A stretch of DNA of 64,000 nucleotides from Lentilactobacillus senioris (GTDB lineage: Bacteria; Bacillota; Bacilli; Lactobacillales; Lactobacillaceae), in NCBI RefSeq assembly GCF_026798195.1, contig NZ_JAPQEZ010000001.1, positions 184,901 through 248,900 on the forward strand. The letters are read 5' to 3'. A program made the position numbers and the translations under genes. How positions within the stretch are numbered: position 1 is the stretch's first letter; the number at the start of each line of letters is the position of its first letter. Shown piece after piece: positions 31,765 through 40,318 of the stretch. Below the pieces are notes generated by a model. The model did not search any database and was not told where the DNA came from. It saw only the letters and a program-made list of their open reading frames with translations.

Positions 31765-31793
31765 AAAACATCGCCGTATGGCGATGTTTTTTT
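31763..31793. terminator. Bidirectional terminator after mnmG
   Basis: AAAACATCGCC-GTAT-GGCGATGTTTTTTT, shared with the convergent membrane-protein gene. Confidence 0.9.
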
Positions 31794-31795
31794 AT

Positions 31796-32578
31796 TTATT
31801 CATCTTTACCTACATCCAATGCTTGGTGATGCAAGTTCTTAAATACATGAGTGTCAGCCCAGCCCGTAATGCCGCCTTGAGCTAGGAAGGCAAAAACCGT
31901 CCCTAAGCCGAAATTAGTAAATTGATGGGTAATTAAGAGTGCGATGAGGGCAAGGATGGTAGGTGGGATATAAGAAGCCCACATGGCTGGTGCAGCTTGG
32001 CCCTTGAAAAATTTGAATCGTAAGATTTGCATTAAGTCATCAGCGGGATGCAAAACTAGGTTAACCCGTTGATAAATTGAAATGGCGATCGCAATGAGAG
32101 CCACCCCGGCAAAGTTAATTAAGACGTAGAGGCCAATCATAAGGGGCGTCTTAGCTTCTGGAAAACCACTAAACAAATTAGGATACTTGCCCATGAAGAA
32201 ATCTTCAAAGAGCTGAATTAAGGCTGAGAAGGGAACCATGAAGGCTAGATTACCTAAAATGCGTTTCCATTCAAATTTCTGTATTAACACGGCATTCAAT
32301 AATGAGGTTAAAACTCCGATAATTAGAAAGGTCCAAAATAAATTCCAATGAACGGCGTTTCCAAAATTGGCTTCCGCTGCTGTCCAGTAGGCAGATCCTA
32401 AAAAAGACGGCATGATTTTGGCACTAGTAACTAGGGTTAAGACGTTACCAGCAGAGTTAATTACTAGTGAAAGGGCAAAGAATCCTAGTGAGGCAGCCAT
32501 GGAAAGACTCCGGATTTTGGGTTTAATTTCAGTTTGCGGTTCAGTAGCTAAGACTTTATGATTCAGCAAAATTTCCAC
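31796..32578 (-). CDS. Multi-pass membrane protein (YczE/YitT-like), linked to a fructokinase
   Basis: 260 residues with about five to six hydrophobic segments (around 30-47, 80-100, 113-128, 147-170, 205-222, 225-245). It resembles the uncharacterised YczE/YyaS/YitT-type membrane proteins; no transport motif is recognised. It follows the ROK kinase by 18 nt and is cotranscribed, so a role in sugar uptake or export is possible but not shown. The assignment to a family is tentative. Confidence 0.55.
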   Translation of the reverse strand: MEILLNHKVLATEPQTEIKPKIRSLSMAASLGFFALSLVINSAGNVLTLVTSAKIMPSFLGSAYWTAAEANFGNAVHWNLFWTFLIIGVLTSLLNAVLIQKFEWKRILGNLAFMVPFSALIQLFEDFFMGKYPNLFSGFPEAKTPLMIGLYVLINFAGVALIAIAISIYQRVNLVLHPADDLMQILRFKFFKGQAAPAMWASYIPPTILALIALLITHQFTNFGLGTVFAFLAQGGITGWADTHVFKNLHHQALDVGKDE

Positions 32579-32596
32579 ATCCTTTTCAATTAATTC

Positions 32597-33472
32597 TTAA
32601 CGGTTATATTCCTTTAATGCCATGGCAAAATCACCAAGGGTAGCAGAACCATTTTCTTTAACGTTAGGCATGGTGATGTATTGCTCAAGTGGTGGAACTG
32701 CGACGTAATCGTTGAGTAATTCGGCAAATTGAGCGCGAACTTTATCAAGGAACCATTCACTAACAACTCCACCACCAAAGACGATCTTGTCTGGTCGAAT
32801 AGTGAGTGTGGTTTGAATGGCGGCTTGGGCAACGTAGTAAGCCATAATGTCCCATACTTTGTGGTCGTGAGGAACGTCTTGACCGGAAATACCGAGGCGT
32901 GCTTCAAAAGTCGGGCCGGCTACCAAGCCTTCCAAACAATCATTGTGATAAGGACAGATACCAGCAAAATCAAGATCTTCTGGATGTCGCTTTAAGTAAA
33001 CGTGGCCCATTTCTGGATGCCCTAAGCTTACCATAAATTCACCGTTATTAACGATGCCGGCGCCAACGCCAGTCCCAATAGTGTAGTAAACTAGTGAATC
33101 AACTTTTTCATTGAACAAAGTTGAAACCACGTATTCGCCATAAGCAGAGCCGTTCACGTCTGTAGTCCAAGCGATCGGAATATCAAAGGCTTGTTTGATG
33201 GTGCCGTAAAAATCGGTATTTTGCCAACCTGGTTTCGGGGTATTGGTGATATAACCGAAGTTATCAGCGTTGTGTCGTAATTCTAACGGTCCAAAAGAAG
33301 AAATGCCGATGGCTTTTAAATCTGGATACTGTTTAAAATAATCGACTACCCGTTGCAAAGTTTCTTCAGAGGTAGTGGTGGGAATGCGCACCTTATCTAA
33401 GGTTCTGTAATCTTCATTGCCGATAGCGCAAACAAATTTAGTTCCGCCGGCTTCAATACTGCCTAATTGCAT
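32597..33472 (-). CDS. ROK-family fructokinase
   Basis: Phosphorylates fructose (or a related hexose) with ATP. 291 residues, with the ATP-binding start SIEAGGTKFVCAIG, the GTGVGAGIV loop, and a zinc-binding cluster made of the His in GHPEMGHVYLKRH and Cys/His residues in GICPYHNDCLEG, the layout of bacterial ROK fructokinases. AGGAG upstream of the ATG. It is the first gene of a two-gene unit with a membrane protein and is divergent from the dehydrogenase; LacI-type palindromes lie in the shared upstream region. Confidence 0.82.
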   Translation of the reverse strand: MQLGSIEAGGTKFVCAIGNEDYRTLDKVRIPTTTSEETLQRVVDYFKQYPDLKAIGISSFGPLELRHNADNFGYITNTPKPGWQNTDFYGTIKQAFDIPIAWTTDVNGSAYGEYVVSTLFNEKVDSLVYYTIGTGVGAGIVNNGEFMVSLGHPEMGHVYLKRHPEDLDFAGICPYHNDCLEGLVAGPTFEARLGISGQDVPHDHKVWDIMAYYVAQAAIQTTLTIRPDKIVFGGGVVSEWFLDKVRAQFAELLNDYVAVPPLEQYITMPNVKENGSATLGDFAMALKEYNR

Positions 33473-33612
33473 AATTGGTACTCCTGTTAATTTTATTTTT
33501 AGTGAAATAAGTGGTTTTTAATTGATTGATACTATTATTGTAACTTAAAGAAAGCGGTTTATTTTAACCATTGGAACCGTTTTCTTTGATGATTAAACTG
33601 CTCTTATAACGA

Positions 33613-33626
33613 TACAAACGTTTACA
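33613..33626 (-). promoter_or_regulatory. LacI-type operator, copy 1
   Basis: TGTAAACGTTTGTA on the minus strand, facing the fructokinase unit. The same 14-mer recurs on the plus strand at 33704-33717. Confidence 0.6.
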
Positions 33627-33703
33627 TTTTTCCTTTAAAAAAATTTGAGCTTGTGCTAATTGGTCCCTTTTTTAGTGGTAGAAATAAAAAATCAACGTAA
33701 TCG

Positions 33704-33717
33704 TGTAAACGTTTGTA
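33704..33717 (+). promoter_or_regulatory. LacI-type operator, copy 2
   Basis: TGTAAACGTTTGTA on the plus strand, facing the dehydrogenase. The palindrome has the central CG typical of LacI/CcpA-family sites; the LacI-type regulator encoded at 35337-36311 is the natural candidate, CcpA the alternative. Confidence 0.6.
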
Positions 33718-33831
33718 TTATAGTTAACGATTGTGAATGTCAAAATTAATTGCTATTGTGACAGCGATAAATGCTTGATGATTGTGAAATATTAAATTGA
33801 ATTTGAATTTATTCATTAACAATAATCCAAA

Positions 33832-33845
33832 TTGAAGCGCTTTAA
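33832..33845 (+). promoter_or_regulatory. cre-like (CcpA) site upstream of the dehydrogenase
   Basis: TTGAAGCGCTTTAA, with one base breaking full symmetry and the GCGC centre seen in cre sites, 50 nt before the dehydrogenase start. It overlaps a likely -35 (TTGAAG). Confidence 0.5.
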
Positions 33846-33895
33846 AATATGCTAAGCTTTTATTGTAATTAATTTCACAATGAAGAGGTAATCAC

Positions 33896-34903
33896 ATGAA
33901 AGCATTAGTATTGGAAAACATTTCAGATATGCAGATCAAAGACTTGCCAGAACCTACTGTTAGTGGGGATGAAGTGAAGATTAAAGTTAAATACTCTGGG
34001 ATTTGCGGGACAGATAAGCATCTTTACTTAGGCTTACCCGGTTCAGCAGATGCTGAAATGCCAGTTGTTTTGGGACACGAAAATTCTGGTGAAGTAGTAG
34101 CAGTTGGCCCAGACGTTGTTGACATTAAAGTGGGTGATCGAGTAGCAATCGACCCTAATATTTACTGTGGCTATTGTAAATATTGTCGCCAAGGACGGCC
34201 CCAATTGTGTGAACACCTAAGTGCGGTGGGAGTAACCCGCAATGGTGGCCTAGAAGAATATACCACCGCTCCGCAACGAGTAGTTTATCGGCTACCAGAT
34301 TCAGTTTCTTATTTATCGGGTGCAATGGTTGAACCAATCAGCTGTGTGATGCACGGAATTAAACGTTTGAATTTAGAGCCTGCTCAAAAAGCTTTGGTGA
34401 TTGGGGATGGCTTTATTGCCCAATTATTCACCCAAATTTTGGCTGCTAGTGGTTTGAGTCAAATTGATGTTTCTGGTCATTCTGATCGCAAACGAGAATT
34501 GATGAGTCGTTGTGGAACCACGCATTTCTACAATAATGCTACCGAAGAGGTTCCAACTGGTTACGACGTGGTCATTGAATGTGTGGGCTTGCCAGCGACC
34601 CAAACTGCAGCAGTAGAGCAAGCCGGTAAGGGTGGGCAGGTCTTAATGTTTGGGGTGGCTAATCCAACTGATACTTTTGCTCTTAACTCTTATGAAGTGT
34701 TCCAAAAGGAATTAGATATTAAGGGTTCCTTCATTAACCCATATGTTTTTGAAGACTCCATCGCTTTGTTAGCTAGTGGTAAGGTAAACGTGGAAATGTT
34801 GATTTCTGACGAAATTACTTTGGACCAAGTTGCTGATGATTTAGCTGGCAAGTTTGATCATCCCATCAATAAAGCCGTCGTCAATATTGAAAAGAGTCTA
34901 TAA
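33896..34903 (+). CDS. Zinc-dependent medium-chain alcohol/polyol dehydrogenase
   Basis: 335-residue MDR-family enzyme oxidising a sugar alcohol or secondary alcohol with NAD(P). Catalytic zinc ligands are Cys37 (GICGTD), His61 and Glu62 (GHENSG); the structural zinc is held by Cys91, Cys94, Cys97 and Cys105. The Rossmann motif region is around 168-175 (VIGDGFIA), with the usual glycine pattern partly altered. It resembles sorbitol, threonine and butanediol dehydrogenases; the substrate cannot be told apart from sequence. GAGGT precedes the ATG. Followed after 12 nt by a VOC protein. Confidence 0.85.
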   Translation: MKALVLENISDMQIKDLPEPTVSGDEVKIKVKYSGICGTDKHLYLGLPGSADAEMPVVLGHENSGEVVAVGPDVVDIKVGDRVAIDPNIYCGYCKYCRQGRPQLCEHLSAVGVTRNGGLEEYTTAPQRVVYRLPDSVSYLSGAMVEPISCVMHGIKRLNLEPAQKALVIGDGFIAQLFTQILAASGLSQIDVSGHSDRKRELMSRCGTTHFYNNATEEVPTGYDVVIECVGLPATQTAAVEQAGKGGQVLMFGVANPTDTFALNSYEVFQKELDIKGSFINPYVFEDSIALLASGKVNVEMLISDEITLDQVADDLAGKFDHPINKAVVNIEKSL

Positions 34904-34915
34904 GGGGGACTAACA

Positions 34916-35305
34916 ATGGCAATTACTGATCAATTAACTGATTTACAACACGTAGGAATTCCTACAGATAACTTGACTGCTACAATTGAATTTTATGAAG
35001 GATTGGGTTTTCAATTAGTCGGCCAATTTAAAAACGGAGCGGGAGAAGTGGCATTCTTGCGGTTTAACCACTTAACGATTGAAACGTGGACTGGTGATCC
35101 AGTGGTTCGCCAAGCTGGAGCCATTAACCATATTTCGTTAGATACTCAGGATGCTCAAGCAACCTTTGATGCTGCCCAAGCAGAGGGTTACACCGTTATT
35201 GAAGATCAGGTTCAAGAATTACCCTTTTGGGAACGTGGAATTAAGTATTTCAATATTTTAGGACCTAACGATGAAACCATCGAATTCTGTGAAATTGTGA
35301 AATAA
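34916..35305 (+). CDS. VOC-fold (glyoxalase/dioxygenase-type) protein
   Basis: 129 residues forming one VOC module (begins LQHVGIPTDNLTATIEFYEGLGF; ends NDETIEFCEIVK). Candidate metal ligands are His14 in the first strand, a His in NHISLDT and Glu in TIEFCE. Proteins of this size include lactoylglutathione lyases and sugar-related isomerases. AAGGGGG upstream; cotranscribed with the dehydrogenase, so it may act on the same substrate. Confidence 0.75.
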   Translation: MAITDQLTDLQHVGIPTDNLTATIEFYEGLGFQLVGQFKNGAGEVAFLRFNHLTIETWTGDPVVRQAGAINHISLDTQDAQATFDAAQAEGYTVIEDQVQELPFWERGIKYFNILGPNDETIEFCEIVK

Positions 35306-35306
35306 G

Positions 35307-35338
35307 AAAAGCGCTAACCGTATTGGCTAGCGCTTTTT
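35307..35338. terminator. Bidirectional terminator
   Basis: AAAAGCGCTA-CC..GG-TAGCGCTTTTT between the convergent VOC and LacI-type genes. Confidence 0.9.
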
Positions 35339-36311
35339 AATATCTTACTAGGGTAGTTTTGACTCGTTTAATATTGGTGGCTCGATTGGGGTCTTGAATT
35401 CGTTTCATGAGCAAGTCAAAGGCAACTTTGGCGATTTGGGCCGTTGGTTGTTTGGCAATTACCATCGGATAACGCATGACTTGTAGCCAGGGAGAATCGT
35501 CGAAGCTTCCTAAGATGATTTGAGGAAAATCACGATCGGTTAATCGGTGTAGGATGTGCAATAGAATCTGGTTATCAGCGGCGATAATGCCATCACAACG
35601 GAGGTTGTAAACTAGTTTGCCAGTTAAATCAGCTACATTAGCGTAATCAACTGTGCTAGCTAAAACTAAACGATCATCTAATGGCAATTCGGTTTGTGAT
35701 AGTGCTTGGCGGTAACCCTGTAAGCGTTCGGTACTGGTGGTGCTAACCGGACTATTAATAAAACCGATTCGCTGGGCGCCTTGATGAAGCATAGTGGTAA
35801 CTATTTCTGCGGCACCTTCAGTATTTTCGGTTAGAACTACGTCAAAATTTCCTTGAACTTCTTGGGGTTGCCGATCAATAAAAACAGTGGGGGTAGTGGA
35901 ATCAAGATTAGTTAAAATATTGTTAACATCAGCAGTCGCAACAATTAGGCCATCCACCATCCGTTGTTGAAGAGCAGAAATCGCTTGTTGTTCACTAGCC
36001 GCATCTTCGTTAGTTCTGGCAATGATAATTTGGTAGTGGTTTTGTAGGGCCTGCTCTTCTAATTGATCGATGATTTCAGTGAAAAAAGACGTCAAAATAT
36101 TAGAAATCACCACGCCTAAAGTAAAGGTTTTTTTGACCCGAATGCTACGGGCCAAATCATTGACTCGATAGCCTAGTTGATTAGCAATTTGTTGAATTCG
36201 TTGTTTAGTGGCCGGAGTTACTCGTGGACTATCATTTAAGGCTCTAGAGACGGTCGCTACTGATACACCGGCTTCTGTGGCAATTTCTTTGATTGTAATT
36301 TGAGAGTGCAT
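35337..36311 (-). CDS. LacI-family transcriptional regulator
   Basis: 324 residues: N-terminal LacI helix-turn-helix (TIKEIATEAGVSVATVSRALNDS, about 5-27) with hinge, then a periplasmic-binding-protein-like sensor domain. The start is ATG at 36311; an open frame continues 50 codons upstream (to 36461) but that part is not LacI-like. Its orientation toward the dehydrogenase unit and the paired TGTAAACGTTTGTA sites make it the likely local regulator, answering to the sugar handled by this locus. The effector is unknown. Confidence 0.9.
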   Translation of the reverse strand: MHSQITIKEIATEAGVSVATVSRALNDSPRVTPATKQRIQQIANQLGYRVNDLARSIRVKKTFTLGVVISNILTSFFTEIIDQLEEQALQNHYQIIIARTNEDAASEQQAISALQQRMVDGLIVATADVNNILTNLDSTTPTVFIDRQPQEVQGNFDVVLTENTEGAAEIVTTMLHQGAQRIGFINSPVSTTSTERLQGYRQALSQTELPLDDRLVLASTVDYANVADLTGKLVYNLRCDGIIAADNQILLHILHRLTDRDFPQIILGSFDDSPWLQVMRYPMVIAKQPTAQIAKVAFDLLMKRIQDPNRATNIKRVKTTLVRY

Positions 36312-36382
36312 GGAATCACCATCCTTTTGAAAAACTAACTTCATTTTAGTTGTTGCGGTTGAAGATGCCAATGCCTTGTTAC

Positions 36383-36429
36383 AAAAGAGGTGTAATTGAA
36401 GCCACCAAATGACTTTAGTTACACCTCTT
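36383..36429 (-). terminator. Terminator after the small secreted protein gene
   Basis: AAGAGGTGTAA pairs with TTACACCTCTT, followed by TTTT on the minus strand, ending just after the stop at 36436. Confidence 0.75.
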
Positions 36430-36435
36430 ACTAAT

Positions 36436-36831
36436 TTATTTATGAAATACCATTGAGCCAAGTGCCATTTTATGTTTTGAATAGTAGTGCAGGTTGAAAT
36501 AATTATAACTTAGGGCCTTAGATTGACCTGGTCGATATAATTTTAAGCGATATTTATTATGGCCCAGGTACTTGGTATAGGTTTTGGTATATGCGTACTG
36601 GTAGCCATCTTGAAAAGCAAATTTGAACTTGACGGTCGATTTGCCGATATTATAAATGGGAGTCCCTGATTTTTTAGGACCACGCCAGTAACCACGTAGC
36701 TTGGCAGGGATAGATTTGTGATATTTAGCTGCGTGAGCGACTTCAGATTGGTTATTTAATTGTAAACCGCCAATCGTAAAAAGGGTTGTGGCCACACAGA
36801 TTGTGGTTAAGGATTTAGAAATTGATTTCAT
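36436..36831 (-). CDS. Small secreted protein, paralogue 1
   Basis: 131 residues with an export signal peptide (about 1-34, cleavage after AHA). The mature part is basic, rich in Tyr and Lys, and contains the IPAKLRGYWRG segment, which matches the PKAIKGHWRSK segment of the adjacent gene. Both also share a KYLGHNKYRL / KYLGHGTYKI segment. Function unknown; similar short surface or secreted proteins with a leading P-x-x-x-x-G-x-W motif are common in lactobacilli. AGGAGG upstream. Confidence 0.7.
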   Translation of the reverse strand: MKSISKSLTTICVATTLFTIGGLQLNNQSEVAHAAKYHKSIPAKLRGYWRGPKKSGTPIYNIGKSTVKFKFAFQDGYQYAYTKTYTKYLGHNKYRLKLYRPGQSKALSYNYFNLHYYSKHKMALGSMVFHK

Positions 36832-36857
36832 GATAATTCCTCCTAAGCTGAATTTTA

Positions 36858-37319
36858 TTAAGGATATGGATAAAATGAACGCTTGCTGACCTTACCTGAA
36901 AACTTGTAATAGGTGTCGTAACTACTGCTTCCCATTTTAAATAGGATTTTATGAGCATTGACTTTATGGGCGTACCAACTCACTTTGTTTTTATACATAA
37001 GGGAATTATGGTAGGTTTCCACGATTTTATAGGTTCCATGGCCTAAGTATTTATATTTGGGACGACTCATAATAAAATGGTTCCCTTGAATAACGTCCGA
37101 CTTGGCTTTTTTACCAGTAAACGTTAATGCTTTATAGCTCCACAAATGTTGGCTGTTGTTAATGTTGATCTTGTTTAGCTTACTGCGCCAATGGCCTTTG
37201 ATAGCCTTCGGGGTGCCTTTATGCCAACTAGCATCTGCAGCTGGTTGATTGATTTGGGTTAATCCCCCTAAGGTTAACCCTAACATCAACGCGAGTGAAC
37301 CGATGATCTTCTTCTTCAT
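36858..37319 (-). CDS. Small secreted protein, paralogue 2
   Basis: 153 residues from ATG 37319 (GGAGGAG upstream; an ATG five codons earlier is less well placed). Signal peptide about 1-31 (cleavage after ADA). The mature protein is basic and shares the leading PKAIKGHWRSK and KYLGHGTYKI segments with its neighbour 26 nt downstream, so the pair arose by tandem duplication. Function unknown. Confidence 0.7.
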   Translation of the reverse strand: MKKKIIGSLALMLGLTLGGLTQINQPAADASWHKGTPKAIKGHWRSKLNKININNSQHLWSYKALTFTGKKAKSDVIQGNHFIMSRPKYKYLGHGTYKIVETYHNSLMYKNKVSWYAHKVNAHKILFKMGSSSYDTYYKFSGKVSKRSFYPYP

Positions 37320-37476
37320 ACGTAACTCCTCCATAAGTTATAGTTCAATAACATATTATCATTGATATCATAACTTGAAAATGATTGATTAACTAATACG
37401 GAATAACTTAAAAAATAAATTAACGTAAGAAGTTATGAATAAAAAACAGTGTTCTTATTTTTGCAACGTCAGTCCA

Positions 37477-38241
37477 CTATTCAAACCATTCTAATACTTC
37501 AACTACCGTTAATTGCTCCTTATCATCTCCCCGCACATCATGCGTGATCTGTCCGTCTTGAACCATAATTAACCGGTTGCCGTAATATAAGGCGTCCTCC
37601 ATTTTGTGGGTAATCATTAAGCTAGTTAAACGTTGAGAATTAACTAGGTTAGCTGTTAGTTTCATTACCGCCGCGCTAGTTTTAGGGTCTAGTGCAGCGG
37701 TATGCTCGTCGAGTAATAACAAATCAGGTTGTTTTTGGGCTGCCATCAATAATGAAAGGACTTGGCGTTGCCCCCCGGATAAGTATTTGGCCGGAGTATC
37801 CATGAAACGCTCTAGGCCCATTTGGGGTTGTTGCAATAGGGATTTAAGTTCAGTTGGTGCCAAATTGCCACGGTAGGGACGTAAGCTAAAATGGCGCTTA
37901 GAACTAGCTACTGCCAGATTTTGGGAACTGGTTAATTCCCCGGCAGTTCCAGCTTGGGGATCCTGAAAGACTCGCGCAATGTGCTTAGCCCGTTTAGTCA
38001 CGTTTTGGTTGGTAACGTCACGATTTTTGATGTAAATAGAACCGGTATCAGCCGTTAAATTACCAGCAATTACGTTTAAGAGAGTCGACTTGCCGGCCCC
38101 GTTATTGCCAATGACCGAAATGAAGTCTCCAGGATAAATGGTTAGATTAATGTCTTTTAGGATATGTTTAGGCAAATTATTTTCCGTAAAGAATACTTTG
38201 TTGACCGATTGTATTTCTAAAATGGCGGTGGAATTATTCAT
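37477..38241 (-). CDS. ABC transporter ATP-binding protein (TrpZ-like)
   Basis: 254 residues with Walker A GNNGAGKST, signature LSGGQRQ and Walker B LLLLDEHTAALDP. It energises an importer made with the permease and binding protein encoded just upstream. It overlaps the permease gene by 8 nt. The set has the TrpXYZ architecture (PF04392-type binding protein, single permease, single ATPase). Its leader contains a Phe-rich attenuator, so aromatic amino acid uptake is the inferred function. Confidence 0.85.
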   Translation of the reverse strand: MNNSTAILEIQSVNKVFFTENNLPKHILKDINLTIYPGDFISVIGNNGAGKSTLLNVIAGNLTADTGSIYIKNRDVTNQNVTKRAKHIARVFQDPQAGTAGELTSSQNLAVASSKRHFSLRPYRGNLAPTELKSLLQQPQMGLERFMDTPAKYLSGGQRQVLSLLMAAQKQPDLLLLDEHTAALDPKTSAAVMKLTANLVNSQRLTSLMITHKMEDALYYGNRLIMVQDGQITHDVRGDDKEQLTVVEVLEWFE

Positions 38242-39142
38242 GGGTGTTGCCCTCCTCTAACTGGTGAAAATATTTTTGTAATTGGCGGCGGTGACTTAAC
38301 TTAGCCTGCCAGAGTGGCAAGACAATCACTACTACTAAAATGAATGCCGACATGATTTTTAAATCATTGGGGTTAATGCCCCAAGACATTGCGATGGTTA
38401 ATAACAGCCGGTACACAACGGCTCCTACCACCATTGCACTTAAACGCAGCCACATTTTCCGGGAACGCAAAAAGATTTCGCCGGCTAAAACAGAAGCTAA
38501 CCCAATAACGATCGTACCCACTCCCATGCCGATATCCGCAAATCCGTTGCTCTGCGCGACTAACGATCCAGATAGGGCGATAAGACCGTTAGAGATGGCA
38601 TAGCCAATGATGGTCATGGCATTCACGCTGATGCCATTGGCAGCACTCATAATGGGGTTGTTGCCCACCGTGGTTAATGACAATCCGTTATTAGTTTGAA
38701 AATACCACCAGAGGACTGCCACAATAACAACATCGATTAGGACTCCAATAATCACAGTTTGCCAATTTAGGTCCCAATTAGCTGGAAGGTAGTTAGTTAA
38801 TACTTTTTCGGTAGTTAAGGCGATATTGGCGCGCCCCATAATGTGGATGTTGACGGAATACAATCCGGTCATGGTTAAAATGCCGGCTAAGAGTGATGGA
38901 ATATGAAATATAGTATCTAAAATACCGGTGACAACTCCAGCCAGACACCCCGCCAAAAAGCCTGCCATGGTGGCCGCAATTACGTTGTGTCCTTGAGTCA
39001 ACATACTAATGGTGATGGCCGCGCCTAAGGGAAAACTCCCTTCAGCGGTCAAATCTGGAATGTCCAAAATACGGTAAGTTAAAAATACCCCAATGGCTAA
39101 TCCGGCCCATAAAAGGCCCTGTCCAATTCCTGCAATTATCAT
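38234..39142 (-). CDS. ABC transporter permease (TrpY-like)
   Basis: 302 residues with about eight to nine hydrophobic segments; the fold is of the branched-chain amino acid/sugar (LivH-type) permease family (start IIAGIGQGLLWAGLAIGVFL, EGSFPLGAA segment). Second gene of the three-gene importer, 12 nt after the binding protein. Confidence 0.83.
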   Translation of the reverse strand: MIIAGIGQGLLWAGLAIGVFLTYRILDIPDLTAEGSFPLGAAITISMLTQGHNVIAATMAGFLAGCLAGVVTGILDTIFHIPSLLAGILTMTGLYSVNIHIMGRANIALTTEKVLTNYLPANWDLNWQTVIIGVLIDVVIVAVLWWYFQTNNGLSLTTVGNNPIMSAANGISVNAMTIIGYAISNGLIALSGSLVAQSNGFADIGMGVGTIVIGLASVLAGEIFLRSRKMWLRLSAMVVGAVVYRLLLTIAMSWGINPNDLKIMSAFILVVVIVLPLWQAKLSHRRQLQKYFHQLEEGNTHE

Positions 39143-39154
39143 CTTGTTACCTCC

Positions 39155-40117
39155 TTAAGGTTGCTTAATAGTTTTCAGGTTGATCCCGATGAGCTTAGCG
39201 TTAGTCGAATTAACGTAAAGTTGTAAATGGTTGGCAGTTTCTACCGGCGTGGTTGATGGTGACTGTTGCTTGAGAATGACTCGAGCGGCCATTTGAGCCG
39301 TTTGTTTACCTAAATCCCGGTAATTTAATCCGTAAGTAGCCGTTCCGCCAGCCTGGGCCATTTCGATTGAACCGGTAACCACCGGAATCTGTGCTCGTTG
39401 GGAATTTTTGCCGATGATACTCATTGCACTAGCCATTAAATTATCGGTGGGAACGTAGAGACCACTAATTTGAGAGGTGAAGTTGGCTAAGGCGGATTGA
39501 ATATCGTTAGTAGTGGTGACACTGATAGTTTTTAACTTGAGGTGGTGATTCTTTGCGTATTGTTTGGCCGTCGCCACTTGAGCAAGGGAGTTTTCTTCTG
39601 ATGAATTGTAAATAACGCCTAATGGCTTCTTCGACTTAGACAGGGATGTTAATAGTTGTAGTTGCTTGGTAACTGGGGCTTTATCGCTGGTTCCACTGAC
39701 GTTAGTCTCCGGTTTTTGAATTGAGTGGACTAGTCCTGCAGCTTTGAGGTCTGTCACCGCCGTAGTTAAAATTGGTAGGCGGTTAGTTTTACGAGCCAAA
39801 GTTTGGGCTGCCGGAGTCCCGATGGCCAACAATAATTGTGAGTTTTGAAGAGTTAATTGCTGAGCCATCGTATTTAAGTTAGCTTGGTCGCCCTGGGCGT
39901 TTTGATAATCGTATTGAATTTGCCAAGTGGGATGCACCTGCTTAATTTGGTGAGTCAATTCCGTTTGAAATCCTTGTCTAGCGGCATCTAAGGAACCGTG
40001 TTGTACGATTTGCAAAATGCCAATCCGGATGGTTTTTTGATGGTTGGCTTGAGTACCGCAGCCAGATAAGCTGATCAGGCCTAGACTAGTTGCTATAACT
40101 ACTAAAAATTTTTTCAT
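39155..40117 (-). CDS. ABC transporter substrate-binding lipoprotein (TrpX-like)
   Basis: 320 residues. ATG at 40117 with GGAGGAG upstream; a start eight codons earlier lacks support. Lipoprotein signal ends LISLSGCG, so the protein is anchored outside the cell. The mature part belongs to the ABC substrate-binding family PF04392 (IRIGILQIVQHGSLDAARQG; LLAIGTPAAQTLA). In streptococci the same arrangement, trpXYZ, takes up tryptophan. Here the leader upstream encodes a Phe-rich peptide and attenuator, so phenylalanine is the likelier ligand. First gene of the operon. Confidence 0.85.
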   Translation of the reverse strand: MKKFLVVIATSLGLISLSGCGTQANHQKTIRIGILQIVQHGSLDAARQGFQTELTHQIKQVHPTWQIQYDYQNAQGDQANLNTMAQQLTLQNSQLLLAIGTPAAQTLARKTNRLPILTTAVTDLKAAGLVHSIQKPETNVSGTSDKAPVTKQLQLLTSLSKSKKPLGVIYNSSEENSLAQVATAKQYAKNHHLKLKTISVTTTNDIQSALANFTSQISGLYVPTDNLMASAMSIIGKNSQRAQIPVVTGSIEMAQAGGTATYGLNYRDLGKQTAQMAARVILKQQSPSTTPVETANHLQLYVNSTNAKLIGINLKTIKQP

Positions 40118-40142
40118 GGGCTCCTCCTTAATTTTGAACAAG

Positions 40143-40181
40143 AAAAAAGCCAGCTAGACTGAAATTCAATCTAACTGGCTT
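40143..40181 (-). terminator. Attenuator terminator before the ABC importer
   Basis: On the minus strand AGCCAGTTAGA pairs over 11 bp (one G-T) with TCTAGCTGGCT, followed by TTTTTT. It ends 25 nt before the ATG of the binding-protein gene. Confidence 0.88.
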
Positions 40182-40318
40182 GGGCCCAATAGTATTATTT
40201 CCCAGTTAGATGTGAATGGCGCATCTAACCGGCTAAGTTCATGTTGAAAAGCTTTAGCTCTTGATTAGATACGAACGCAATTCGTGCGCTCGTATCTAAT
40301 CAATGTCGAATACAAACG

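Larger units (their letters stand above)
33473..33895. other. Divergent control region of the fructokinase and dehydrogenase units
   Basis: No gene. It holds a 13-bp inverted repeat (AAAGAAAGCGGTT at 33547-33559 against AACCGTTTTCTTT at 33575-33587, one mismatch), two copies of a LacI-type palindrome in opposite orientation, and a cre-like site. The sites fall within a 300-bp stretch shared by both promoters. Core promoter elements could not be fixed for either gene. Confidence 0.6.

Noticed and set aside
36312..36461. 50-residue N-terminal extension of the LacI-type regulator
   Set aside because: It is not LacI-like, it overlaps the terminator of the neighbouring gene, and the ATG at 36311 sits at the normal distance before the helix-turn-helix.
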